Assembly: GCF_010614725.1 (NCBI RefSeq)
Contig: NZ_JAAEHL010000004.1
Coordinates: forward strand, 248,001 to 312,000
DNA: 64,000 nt
Origin: Flavobacterium ajazii
Lineage (GTDB): Bacteria > Bacteroidota > Bacteroidia > Flavobacteriales > Flavobacteriaceae
Direction: 5' to 3'
The notes beneath the pieces were generated by a model that saw only the letters and a program-made list of their open reading frames with translations, searched no databases and was not told the origin of the DNA. Positions 50,403 to 59,397 of the stretch are shown piece by piece; position 1 is the first letter of the stretch; each line of letters starts with the position of its first letter. The position numbers were made by a program, and so were the translations under genes.

Positions 50403-53069
50403 GTGTTGCAAAAAAAAATACAAATAATACTTACCCTGTTTATCTTGGGTAGTTTTTCTCAAATAAAAGCTCAAGAAAGAATCCCATTTGATCAGGGAAA
50501 AAAATACATTCTTGCAAAAGTTTCTGTTGTTGGTAAAATAAGCTTCAATGAGCAAACCGTTGTTACCTTTTCAGGCCTACAAAAAGGCCAGGAAATTACT
50601 GTTCCCGGAGAAGAAATTAGTGGCGCAATCAAAAAACTAGGTAAACTAGGTCTTTTTGATGAAATTGCTTTTTATGTAAACAAAGTAGAAAGCGACAGTA
50701 TCTATCTAGACCTGAATATAGTAGAACTTCCTAAACTAAACGAAGTAAAATTTGTCGGAATCAAAAAAAGTAAGGTTGAAGGTTTAATAAAAGACAATAA
50801 TCTTACAAAAAGTAAAATCGTAAATGAGAACTTAATCACTACGACAAAAAACTATATAGAAAATAAATACAAAAAAGAAGGTTTTTATAACACAAAAGTA
50901 ACCATTACAACCACTCCTGATACTACAGCAGGAAATAATGTAAATATGCTTGTTCGTGTTGATAAGGGAGATAAGGTAAAAATCAGTAGTATCGATTTCA
51001 TAGGCAATAAACAGCTTACAGCCAGTCAGCTTAGAGGTGCAATGAAAGACACAAAACAAAAAAATGTTTTGCGTGTATTTAAAGCTTCTAAATTCATTCC
51101 GGAAAAATACAAAACGGATTTAGAAAAAGTTATTGCTGCCTATAAAGAAAAAGGATATCGCGATGCCCGTATTATATATGACTCTGTCAAATATAATAAA
51201 GAAAAAAACATGCTTGCCATCAAGATTAATCTTGAGGAAGGAAACAAATATTACTTCGGAAATATTAAATTCTTAGGAAATACGGTTTATTCTGATCAAC
51301 AACTTAACCGTTATTTGGGAATTAAAAAAGGTGAAACCTATAATGGGGTTTTACTTGAAAAAAGGATTGCAGACAAAACAAAACCTGATGGCGAAGACAT
51401 TACCAATCTTTACCAGAATAATGGTTACTTGTTTTCAAACATTAATGCAGTAGAAACAAGAACTGCAAACGATACAATTGATTTTGAAATTAGAATTACT
51501 GAAGGGCCGATTGCTTATTTCAATAAAATCTCCGTAGTCGGAAATGACAAAACAAACGACCATGTTATTTATCGTGAGCTAAGAACCAAACCCGGAGAAA
51601 AATACAGTAAAGAGTTGTTAGTACGAACTATTCGTGAAATCGGACAATTAGGATTTTTCGATCCTGAAGCAATTGATCCTAAATTTAAAAATGTAGATGC
51701 AGGTGCCGGAACGGTAGATATTGAATACAACTTAGTCGAAAAAGGTTCCAGCCAGGTTGAACTTCAGGGAGGTTACGGCGGTGGAGGTTTCATCGGAACT
51801 CTAGGTTTGTCTTTTAATAATTTCTCAGCAAGAAACATGTTTAAGAAAGAAGCCTATAAACCGCTGCCTATGGGAGATGGTCAAAAAGTTGCCCTTCGTC
51901 TACAGGCGAGTACTTATTTCCAGACGTATAGTGTATCATTTTCTGAGCCATGGTTTGGAGGAAAAAGACCAGTACAATTTAACTCCTCAATTTCATACAG
52001 TAAGCAATTCAACTACAGCTACGGTCGAAATGTAAATAAAAGCCAAAGCTTTAACATTTTCACTGTTCAGGTTGGACTTGCCAAAAGACTGACAGTTCCA
52101 GATGATTATTTTGTATTATCTCAATCTGTAAGTTACCAGCATTACGATTTGAATAATTATTATACTGGCTTGTTTACTTTTGGTAACGGAGCGTCCAGAA
52201 ACCTTGCTTACACTGTTGGCCTTACAAGAAGCAATAAAGGGGTTAATCCGATTTTCCCGACATATGGTTCAGAGTTTAGTGTATCTGCAAAAATAACTCC
52301 TCCTTATTCTTTGTTTAATGGTATTGACTATTCAACATTAGGAGAAAAAGAAGAGTATAAATTAAGAGCTACCGCAGATGCAACTGCCGCAGATGCCAAT
52401 GGTCAAATGATAAAAAAAGGGGACTATCTTGATTCAAGCGGCAATAAAGTAAGTACTTATCAGGAAGCAGGTGCAGATGCCGCAAAAGTAGACCAGCAAA
52501 AATATAACTGGCTTGAATACTATAAAATTAAATTTAGAGCAGACTGGTACAATAAAGTATATGGCAAATTAGTTTTAAGAACATTAACTGAGTTTGGTTT
52601 CATGGGAGCATACAACCCTGACAGAGGTGTTGTACCTTTTGAACGTTTTTATTTAGGTGGTGACGGTATGGCGAATTACTCTATGGATGGTAGAGAAACA
52701 GTTGGTTTAAGAGGATACGAGAACAACTCTTTGACACCAATTATTACTGACAAGGACGATTCCAGATATGGGCAGCAAGTTGGTGCAACAATTTACAATA
52801 AATTCTCAATGGAATTACGTTATCCTATTACGCTTAAGCCATCAGCATCTATCTATGCTTTAACGTTTTTAGAGGCAGGTTCTGCTTACGACGGATTTAA
52901 AAACTACAATCCATTTGATTTATATCGTTCAGCTGGTTTTGGTTTACGTGTATTCATGCCTGCTTTTGGATTATTGGGTATTGATTTTGGATATGGCTTT
53001 GATGCACAGCCTGGAGAATCTAAAGCTCATGGTCAGGAAATCCATTTTATTATTGGACAACAATTTTAA
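50403..53069 (+). CDS. bamA: outer-membrane protein assembly factor BamA
   Basis: An 889-residue Omp85 protein that folds and inserts outer-membrane barrels. A signal peptide (QKKIQIILTLFILGSFSQIKAQ) is followed by five POTRA domains (about 30-435) and a 16-strand C-terminal barrel ending in HFIIGQQF, with the conserved FERFYLGGDGMANY and GLRGYENNSL loops. No ATG fits the signal peptide. The nearest candidates are GTG 50403 and TTG 50406, whereas in-frame ATGs (50265, 50328) lie inside uppS and would add unrelated residues. I favour a non-ATG start 7-10 bases after the uppS stop. The downstream pair of OmpH genes supports the assignment. Confidence 0.92.
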   Translation: MLQKKIQIILTLFILGSFSQIKAQERIPFDQGKKYILAKVSVVGKISFNEQTVVTFSGLQKGQEITVPGEEISGAIKKLGKLGLFDEIAFYVNKVESDSIYLDLNIVELPKLNEVKFVGIKKSKVEGLIKDNNLTKSKIVNENLITTTKNYIENKYKKEGFYNTKVTITTTPDTTAGNNVNMLVRVDKGDKVKISSIDFIGNKQLTASQLRGAMKDTKQKNVLRVFKASKFIPEKYKTDLEKVIAAYKEKGYRDARIIYDSVKYNKEKNMLAIKINLEEGNKYYFGNIKFLGNTVYSDQQLNRYLGIKKGETYNGVLLEKRIADKTKPDGEDITNLYQNNGYLFSNINAVETRTANDTIDFEIRITEGPIAYFNKISVVGNDKTNDHVIYRELRTKPGEKYSKELLVRTIREIGQLGFFDPEAIDPKFKNVDAGAGTVDIEYNLVEKGSSQVELQGGYGGGGFIGTLGLSFNNFSARNMFKKEAYKPLPMGDGQKVALRLQASTYFQTYSVSFSEPWFGGKRPVQFNSSISYSKQFNYSYGRNVNKSQSFNIFTVQVGLAKRLTVPDDYFVLSQSVSYQHYDLNNYYTGLFTFGNGASRNLAYTVGLTRSNKGVNPIFPTYGSEFSVSAKITPPYSLFNGIDYSTLGEKEEYKLRATADATAADANGQMIKKGDYLDSSGNKVSTYQEAGADAAKVDQQKYNWLEYYKIKFRADWYNKVYGKLVLRTLTEFGFMGAYNPDRGVVPFERFYLGGDGMANYSMDGRETVGLRGYENNSLTPIITDKDDSRYGQQVGATIYNKFSMELRYPITLKPSASIYALTFLEAGSAYDGFKNYNPFDLYRSAGFGLRVFMPAFGLLGIDFGYGFDAQPGESKAHGQEIHFIIGQQF

Positions 53070-53110
53070 AAACATGATATTTGGTTAAAATTTACAAATA
53101 AAGCAATGTT

Positions 53111-54196
53111 ATGAGAAAACAATTTTTATTTATATTTTTAGCCCTGATTGTAGCAAATACAAGTGAGGCACAAACAAGATCCACTAGAATTGGCTACATT
53201 GACATGGAATATATTTTAGAAAATGTTTCTGATTACAAAGAAGCCAAATCACAATTAGACCTAAAAGCTACCAAATGGAAGCAGGAAATTGAAACCAGAA
53301 AAATAGAAATCAATAAACTCAAAGAAAGTCTTAAGGCAGAAAAAGCCTTACTAACAAAAGAACTTATTGAAGAACGGGAAGCAGAAATTAAATTCCAGGA
53401 AAATGAAATGCTCGAATACCAGCAAAAACAGTTCGGAGCCGACGGAAATTTAATGCATCAGAAAGCATCATTGGCAAAGCCAATACAGGATCAGGTTTTT
53501 ACTGCTGTCCAGGATATTGCTGAAGCTAAAAATTATGATTTTATTTTTGATAAATCTTCAGATTTAACGATGCTTTTTTCCAACAAAAGATTTGATATCA
53601 GCGATCAGGTTATCCGTATTTTAAACAGAACCGAAAAAAGAGAACAACTCTCTAAAAAGCAATTAAAAGAACAGGAAGCCAAAGAAAAGATTGAAAATGA
53701 GATTGATGAGAATCCTTCTATGGCAGAAAGACAAAAAGCTCTTGATGCAAGAAAAGCAGCAAGAGAAAAACTGGTTGCAGACAGAAAACTGGAACAGGAA
53801 GCCAAAAGAAAAGAATATGAAGACAGAAGAAACGCTATAGCTGCTGAAAAAGCAGCTAAAAAGAATGGCACGGTTTCTGAAACTGCTAAAACGGAAACAT
53901 CAAAAACAGAAACAACCGCCAAACCTGCAGCTACGGGAACAAGTACTGAAACAGTAAAAACAGATACCGCTACAAAAACTCCAACAACAGGAACAAATAC
54001 CGAAACAGCAAAACCAGCGGCAGAACAGACAACAACTACAGAACCTGTGGTTAATAAGGCTGAAGAAAGGCAAAAACTTTACGAACAGCGTAAAAAAGAA
54101 TTAGAAGAAAAGAAGAAGAGAATTTTAGAAGAAAGAGAAGCGGCAAAAAAAGCAAAAGAAGCCGAAACACAGAAAACAAATACGACCAATAATTAA
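53111..54196 (+). CDS. OmpH/Skp-family periplasmic chaperone, long form
   Basis: A 361-residue exported protein. After the signal peptide (MRKQFLFIFLALIVANTSEAQ) comes an OmpH/Skp-like coiled-coil domain (about 25-175; IGYIDMEYILENVSDYKEA, KNYDFIFDKSSDLTMLF). A long tail (about 180-361) is rich in Glu, Lys, Ala and Thr, first basic-acidic coiled coil, then Thr/Pro/Ala-rich and again coiled. Skp homologues carry unfolded outer-membrane proteins to BamA. The tail has no match in E. coli Skp. It lies between bamA and a short Skp, as expected. Confidence 0.9.
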   Translation: MRKQFLFIFLALIVANTSEAQTRSTRIGYIDMEYILENVSDYKEAKSQLDLKATKWKQEIETRKIEINKLKESLKAEKALLTKELIEEREAEIKFQENEMLEYQQKQFGADGNLMHQKASLAKPIQDQVFTAVQDIAEAKNYDFIFDKSSDLTMLFSNKRFDISDQVIRILNRTEKREQLSKKQLKEQEAKEKIENEIDENPSMAERQKALDARKAAREKLVADRKLEQEAKRKEYEDRRNAIAAEKAAKKNGTVSETAKTETSKTETTAKPAATGTSTETVKTDTATKTPTTGTNTETAKPAAEQTTTTEPVVNKAEERQKLYEQRKKELEEKKKRILEEREAAKKAKEAETQKTNTTNN

Positions 54197-54210
54197 TTAA
54201 TTTTTTTAAA

Positions 54211-54714
54211 ATGATGAAACAAATCAAAACTTTACTAATTGCTGCAGTGCTTATTTTGGCTGCAAACAATTCAATGAATGCGCAGGCTAAAACAGCTCAT
54301 GTGGATGTTAGCGAGATTATGTCGAAGATGCCGGCTATGCTTGATGCTCAAACTCAATTACAAAAATTAAGTGGAACATACGATGCTGAATACAAAAAAA
54401 TGATTGACGAATATCAAACAAAAATCAAAAAGTATGAGGCAGAAGCTGCAACTGCAACTGAAGCAGTAAATGCTGAGCGTTCTAAAGAAGTTCAGGACAT
54501 GCAGAAAAGAATTGGTGATTACAGAGACAATGCTCAAAAAGAATTGCAGCAAAAAGAAACTGATATCGTAAAACCTTTAATGGAAAAAGTAAGAGCTTCT
54601 ATCCAAAAAATTGGAAAAGCGAAAGGTTACCAATACGTATTAGACGGTTCAACTCTTTTATTAGCTGATGGTCCAAACATTACTGCTGATGTTAAAAAAG
54701 ATTTAGGATTCTAA
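54211..54714 (+). CDS. OmpH/Skp-family periplasmic chaperone, short form
   Basis: A 167-residue exported protein with a signal peptide (MMKQIKTLLIAAVLILAANNSMNAQ) and the OmpH fold: AKTAHVDVSEIMSKMP, a long coiled coil (about 50-110), and GYQYVLDGSTLLLADG. It is the usual Skp length. The gene starts 14 bases after its long paralogue, and a strong terminator ends the operon. Confidence 0.93.
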   Translation: MMKQIKTLLIAAVLILAANNSMNAQAKTAHVDVSEIMSKMPAMLDAQTQLQKLSGTYDAEYKKMIDEYQTKIKKYEAEAATATEAVNAERSKEVQDMQKRIGDYRDNAQKELQQKETDIVKPLMEKVRASIQKIGKAKGYQYVLDGSTLLLADGPNITADVKKDLGF

Positions 54715-54735
54715 GAACCCAATTTCCTTATTGCA

Positions 54736-54768
54736 AAAATGGCTCAACTTAAGTAGTTGAGCCATTTT
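54736..54768 (+). terminator. intrinsic terminator of the bamA-ompH operon
   Basis: AAAATGGCTCAACT (54736-54749) pairs with AGTTGAGCCATTTT (54755-54768), followed by T. Confidence 0.9.
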
Positions 54769-54954
54769 TGTTTTTATCATACATAATTAGAATTCACCAA
54801 AACCTCTTTAGAAAAAAGAACAAAAAACATATTAGTTTTAATGTTAAAGCCAGAGAAATATCTAAGCAAACATTTATTGATTTTTTATCAAATTTCTAAT
54901 TTATTTAACCTGAAAATCCAATAAAAAGTACGAATTTAGATTCTCAAAAAAATG

Positions 54955-54962
54955 TAATTTTG
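54955..54962 (+). promoter_or_regulatory. -7 element TAATTTTG of murI, next to the start codon
   Basis: A perfect TAnnTTTG match ends only four bases before the murI ATG (54967), so the message would be leaderless or nearly so. Confidence 0.5.
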
Positions 54963-54966
54963 TTTT

Positions 54967-55746
54967 ATGACCAACAACAATCCTATAGGCGTTTTTGATT
55001 CCGGAATTGGAGGAACTTCAATCTGGAATGCTATTCATGAATTACTTCCAAACGAAAAAACCATTTATTTAGCTGACAGTAAAAATGCTCCTTATGGTCA
55101 AAAATCTAAAGATGAAATTGTTGCCTTAAGTAAAAAAAACGTGGATTTTTTAATTGAAAACAACTGTAAATTAATTGTTGTTGCCTGTAATACTGCCACT
55201 ACAAATGCCATTAGGGAACTTCGTACGGATTATGATATTCCTTTTATTGGCATTGAACCGGCAATAAAACCGGCTGCACATAATTCTAAAACACAGGTTA
55301 TTGGTATTCTGGCTACAAAAGGCACTTTAAACAGTGAATTGTTTAATAAAACTGCAGAAATGTTTCAGGATACAAAAATCATTGAACAGGTGGGTTACGG
55401 ACTCGTTCAGCTCATTGAAGACGGGAATCTTAATTCACCGGAAATGACTCAGCTATTAGAATCATACCTACAGCCTATGATTGAAGCTAATATTGACTAT
55501 CTTGTGTTGGGATGTAGTCACTACCCCTATTTGATTCCGCAGATTAAAAAAATACTTCCTGAACATATTCAGATTATTGATTCTGGGGAAGCTGTAGCAA
55601 GACAAACCAAAAACATTTTACGTGAAGTAGGTTTTTCAGATTCTAATGTTCAACAAAGCGAACCTGTGTTTTATGTCAATTCAAACCCGGCGGTTTTGAA
55701 ATCAATTTTAAATAATAAATACAACGTTATTCAAAAAGATTTTTAA
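54967..55746 (+). CDS. murI: glutamate racemase MurI
   Basis: This 259-residue enzyme supplies D-glutamate for peptidoglycan. The two catalytic cysteines are in VACNTATTNA (near residue 75) and VLGCSHYPYL (near residue 184), with the DSGIGGTS opening motif, APYGQKS and the ATKGTL segment. Length is typical. It is monocistronic and convergent with the outer-membrane-protein gene, with only 4 bases between stop codons and no visible terminator. Confidence 0.95.
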   Translation: MTNNNPIGVFDSGIGGTSIWNAIHELLPNEKTIYLADSKNAPYGQKSKDEIVALSKKNVDFLIENNCKLIVVACNTATTNAIRELRTDYDIPFIGIEPAIKPAAHNSKTQVIGILATKGTLNSELFNKTAEMFQDTKIIEQVGYGLVQLIEDGNLNSPEMTQLLESYLQPMIEANIDYLVLGCSHYPYLIPQIKKILPEHIQIIDSGEAVARQTKNILREVGFSDSNVQQSEPVFYVNSNPAVLKSILNNKYNVIQKDF

Positions 55747-55750
55747 TCCA

Positions 55751-56986
55751 TTATTCTATTTTTCGCTTAACAAACCAAATTCCGTCTAATGACAAATTAA
55801 GCGATAACTTATGGTAATTCTCTTTTATAAGTCCATCCCCTATTTTCCCTTTTTGACCATATGAATATGATATATTAAGAGTTGAATAGGTATTGTCTAT
55901 CGGCAGGCTGATTCCCAATGAAATTGCTGCATTATTAACCCTTTTCCCATCAACTTCAAGATAACCTGTATTATAATTCACCCCGGCACCGTACTGAACA
56001 CTATCCCAATAACTTCTTAAATTTTTATTTCTTTTAAAAGTAAATCCTAAAGCAAAGCGGTCCTGGTTGACAAAGTTCCCATACAATTCTGACTGATTGG
56101 TATCACTCCACAAACTCTTCTCATAATCAAGAGTCATATTCAGATTGTTTTTGAAGCGTTTACTAATACCAAATCCTATTTCTAAAGGCAGATAATAATC
56201 ATCGGTATCAGAAGCTGCGTCAGACTCTATGGTACTTTCATTTGAACTGCTGATGGTTGCTACGGACTGAACTTTAGAAGCCTTAACCTGCGAGGGCATT
56301 TTAAAAGTAGAAGCAATCGTAAAAGTAGAATCTATTTTATACTGGACTCCCAAATCTGCACGTACGCCACTATAATTTGTTTTTTTATCAATAGTTGTTA
56401 TTGAATTTGAAATCGTATAACTTCTTTGATCAGTAGTATTACCAAACAATACAGTCCCTGTAACCCCCACAGATAACTTTTTACTTATACGATACCCATA
56501 TGATACATCAAAATTATTTAACCCTCCTGATCCTTCTGCATTTAAAATATAATATTCAGAACTGTTCGCAACTGGTAATTTAAGTTCTGAAATTTTAAAA
56601 GCAGCACTTGAATAAGGTCTTAAACCAATTCCGAAAGCAGATTTTTTACTCACTGCAAATGCAAAAGCAATATGTGAAAACTGAAAATTATTGCGGTTTT
56701 CAGTTTTGGAACTGCTTTGAAAAGTTGTACCAATAAATTTACCTCCTACTTCAAACATAAAATGATTCTGTGGCAAATAGCCTAATGAAGCAGGATTCAG
56801 ATTGTTGATAAAAGTATCTGATGGCAGTGCTATTCCTGAAGAGCCTATTGAAGGAATAGAGCCATAATCAGCATCATAAACACTCCCTAAACCATACAAA
56901 GAATAAGGAGAACTGGAAATACTTTGCGAAAATGAAGTTACATACATTAAAATGAAGCAACTCAAAAAGATAACTTTATTTTTCAT
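55751..56986 (-). CDS. outer-membrane beta-barrel protein linked to DUF4270
   Basis: A 411-residue exported protein with a signal peptide (MKNKVIFLSCFILMYVTSFSQ) and a long series of beta strands. The opening SSPYSLYGLGSVYDADYGSIPSIGSSGIALPSDTFINNLNPASLG resembles the start of FadL-like and PorV-like outer-membrane proteins of Bacteroidota. No T9SS sorting domain is present. Its ATG directly abuts the stop of the DUF4270 gene (TAA then ATG with no spacer in the minus-strand reading), so the two are coupled. Function unknown; a lipid or hydrophobic-compound channel is possible. Confidence 0.75.
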   Translation of the reverse strand: MKNKVIFLSCFILMYVTSFSQSISSSPYSLYGLGSVYDADYGSIPSIGSSGIALPSDTFINNLNPASLGYLPQNHFMFEVGGKFIGTTFQSSSKTENRNNFQFSHIAFAFAVSKKSAFGIGLRPYSSAAFKISELKLPVANSSEYYILNAEGSGGLNNFDVSYGYRISKKLSVGVTGTVLFGNTTDQRSYTISNSITTIDKKTNYSGVRADLGVQYKIDSTFTIASTFKMPSQVKASKVQSVATISSSNESTIESDAASDTDDYYLPLEIGFGISKRFKNNLNMTLDYEKSLWSDTNQSELYGNFVNQDRFALGFTFKRNKNLRSYWDSVQYGAGVNYNTGYLEVDGKRVNNAAISLGISLPIDNTYSTLNISYSYGQKGKIGDGLIKENYHKLSLNLSLDGIWFVKRKIE

Positions 56987-58306
56987 TTAATAAGAGAGAT
57001 AGTAAATTTTCAGTTGAATTTTATTATTCAGATGTTTTTGATCTCCCAAAACAAGTCTGTTAACTGCTTTACTTATAGTAGGCAAAACAAAGATTAGTGA
57101 AGATTTAGAATCTGATTGTTTAAGCATTTCTTTTTGCAAAAAACCACCGACCGATAGCGAATAACCAACATTTTCGTTGAATTCGTCACTTTGTTTATTG
57201 AGTTTTGCAAATAATGCTGTTCCTGATGAACTGTTCAGGCTACCGCTGATCCTGTTTAATTTATCTGCTACGTATACCTGCAAGGAATCCGACAAAGGAA
57301 ATTTTTCAGAATATGTATTGTTTACAGGTTTTAAAATCAGTTCTGCATCAACAATAGCACCTTTATCTGATATGTATTTGAGTTGCTTTATATTTGGAAA
57401 ATCAATTCTACAGGCTACACCCGTACCCGACTGAATAAAGCCCTGATTATTGGTAAGTAAACTCGATAATTTACTATTTGAAGCCGGTAGGTCTTGAATC
57501 AAAGTTCCGGATTTATCCAGTGAAATAGCATTAAACTGCTTAGTGGCATCTACAATAGTAAAATCTTTCACATAAGAGTCTATATCATCCCCAAGATATT
57601 TTGAATAATACAACCGTACTTTACTCGTGAGGCCAAACCCAATCACACTTGAAGAATTAGTTGTTTCCGGAACCAGTACTAACCCTTTTAGATATTCAGC
57701 AAAGCTGTCAAAATCAGTAACCTCTCTCTTTTTTAATTTTAAAAAAAGAGCTTCTCCAAACGTAACGTCCATTTTAATATTAATTGAATCTTTCTCTAAC
57801 GGCCTGGGTTTATACGAAACAGTACCTAAACTTTCTGAACTATAATTTAAACTAGAATTATTATAAAAAGAATCATCATCGGTATTAGGCTTTACCTTCT
57901 GAAGTAACCTGTGAATACTGAATGTCTGCACTTTAGTTGTATCACCATAATAATAATTATCATATTTTAAAATCATGGAAATAGAATCGAAAACATAATT
58001 TGCAGATTCTGTATCGGTGGTACTAATCAAAGAATATGAGTCTGCTGCCAGCTGAAAATAACTATTTGATTTTACTTTCCCAAAAATTGGATCATCATAG
58101 TTTCCTACCAAAATACGGCTCTTATTTGATGTAATTAAGGAATCGAAATTTATCGTAGACATTTCGACCGTAACAGTATCGATTAAAATTACTTTGTTGT
58201 TTACCGCCAAATAATCAGACCCAACAACAAATTCTCCGGCATCTGTATCTGTGCCGCATGAAACCATTGCAAAGGCAAAACACACCATCAATATAAACTT
58301 ATACAT
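56987..58306 (-). CDS. DUF4270 lipoprotein
   Basis: A 439-residue predicted lipoprotein: MYKFILMVCFAFAMVSC with lipobox cysteine at residue 17, then GTDTDAGEF, an acidic start suggesting possible surface export. The rest is beta-rich with many Asp, Ser and Asn residues and matches DUF4270 (VEMSTINFDSLITSNKSRILVGNYDDPIFG, typical early motif). I start at 58306 because a TATATTTG -7 element lies at 58323-58330; an upstream in-frame start at 58375 would run through the promoter. Function unknown, coupled to the barrel gene downstream. Confidence 0.83.
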   Translation of the reverse strand: MYKFILMVCFAFAMVSCGTDTDAGEFVVGSDYLAVNNKVILIDTVTVEMSTINFDSLITSNKSRILVGNYDDPIFGKVKSNSYFQLAADSYSLISTTDTESANYVFDSISMILKYDNYYYGDTTKVQTFSIHRLLQKVKPNTDDDSFYNNSSLNYSSESLGTVSYKPRPLEKDSINIKMDVTFGEALFLKLKKREVTDFDSFAEYLKGLVLVPETTNSSSVIGFGLTSKVRLYYSKYLGDDIDSYVKDFTIVDATKQFNAISLDKSGTLIQDLPASNSKLSSLLTNNQGFIQSGTGVACRIDFPNIKQLKYISDKGAIVDAELILKPVNNTYSEKFPLSDSLQVYVADKLNRISGSLNSSSGTALFAKLNKQSDEFNENVGYSLSVGGFLQKEMLKQSDSKSSLIFVLPTISKAVNRLVLGDQKHLNNKIQLKIYYLSY

Positions 58307-58322
58307 AATCCTAATTTTTGGA

Positions 58323-58330
58323 CAAATATA
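58323..58330 (-). promoter_or_regulatory. -7 element TATATTTG of the DUF4270 gene
   Basis: A perfect TAnnTTTG match on the minus strand 17 bases before the ATG at 58306, deciding the start. Confidence 0.6.
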
Positions 58331-58513
58331 AAAGGCACATTTCTGGACAGCACTATAACATATACGACCTCGCACTTTTTACCTATAGACAGCAAAAAAT
58401 TATCTACGACATACTTTCACAAAGCATTACCCCATTAAACCTTAAAAATTGCCGTTTTGTCTACTAAAAACAGCCATACATATATCTTCTTTTTTTTAAA
58501 ACAGGTCTACTCC

Positions 58514-58521
58514 TACTTTTG
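58514..58521 (+). promoter_or_regulatory. -7 element TACTTTTG of the barrel/Kelch/DUF4907/kinase operon
   Basis: A perfect TAnnTTTG match 17 bases before the ATG at 58539. Confidence 0.55.
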
Positions 58522-58538
58522 AACCAATTAAATAAATA

Positions 58539-59381
58539 ATGAAAATAAAGGTTTTAATCTGGTTGCTGTTTTTGGCGGGGATGTTAGGTATGAAAGCACA
58601 GGAAAAATTTGCTGTCGATTTTAATATAAAAACAGAGCCAACAGAAGAAATAAATTTTAACGAAACAAACACAGGCATTTTTATTTCTAAAAAAATTAAT
58701 GACAGAAATGAATTTACAAACAAAATAGAATACACGTCTCTTAAAATAAGATATGAAGCAGGAGCTTATGAAAATTTTGAAAATCTGAATCAATTTAACC
58801 GAATTCAAAACAAATTTGAGTTTTCGCATAAAGTTTCTGATGCAGCTAAATTCAGTTTAGCCGTTATGCCAACAGCCAATTTTCAACAAAATTTAGGCAT
58901 TTCGGATATTAGCGTTTTAGGAAGTTTTCAGTTCAGCCAACAATTAAATTCAAAGACAGTTCTAAATATTGGTATTGAAAGATCAACAGTTTTTGGTTCG
59001 CCTAAATTCATTCCGACATTCTCATTTACAAACAAATTAGGTAATCGTACCAATATTTTAATCGGTTTTCCAGATTCCAAAATATCGTATTTTAATAACG
59101 ACCGAAACAAATTTAGCCTGAGCAATAGTTTTAACGGTAGTTTTTACAATTTGGACAATCCTGTTGAAATGTACAATACAGCAAAAAAAATTAGTACATC
59201 ACAAATAAGCACTGCTCTTGAATACGAACGTAACATGGATAAAAACTGGTTTATCAATTTTAAGGGAGGTTATGATTTTGAGAAAAAATACCATCTTTTA
59301 GATGAGAATAATCATAAACTATATGATTTTAACACCGGAAACGGATACATTTTAAGCATTGGGATCAAATACAAACAATAA
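58539..59381 (+). CDS. outer-membrane beta-barrel protein (possibly DUF6268)
   Basis: A 280-residue exported protein with a signal peptide (MKIKVLIWLLFLAGMLGMKAQ) and about 14 amphipathic beta strands separated by short turns, ending with GYILSIGIKYKQ. It looks like an outer-membrane barrel; the pattern INDRNEFTNKIEYTSLKIRYE is reminiscent of DUF6268, without certainty. It is the first gene of a colinear set with a Kelch lipoprotein, a DUF4907 lipoprotein and a LytS-type kinase. Confidence 0.7.
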   Translation: MKIKVLIWLLFLAGMLGMKAQEKFAVDFNIKTEPTEEINFNETNTGIFISKKINDRNEFTNKIEYTSLKIRYEAGAYENFENLNQFNRIQNKFEFSHKVSDAAKFSLAVMPTANFQQNLGISDISVLGSFQFSQQLNSKTVLNIGIERSTVFGSPKFIPTFSFTNKLGNRTNILIGFPDSKISYFNNDRNKFSLSNSFNGSFYNLDNPVEMYNTAKKISTSQISTALEYERNMDKNWFINFKGGYDFEKKYHLLDENNHKLYDFNTGNGYILSIGIKYKQ

Positions 59382-59397
59382 ATTAAATTAATACACT

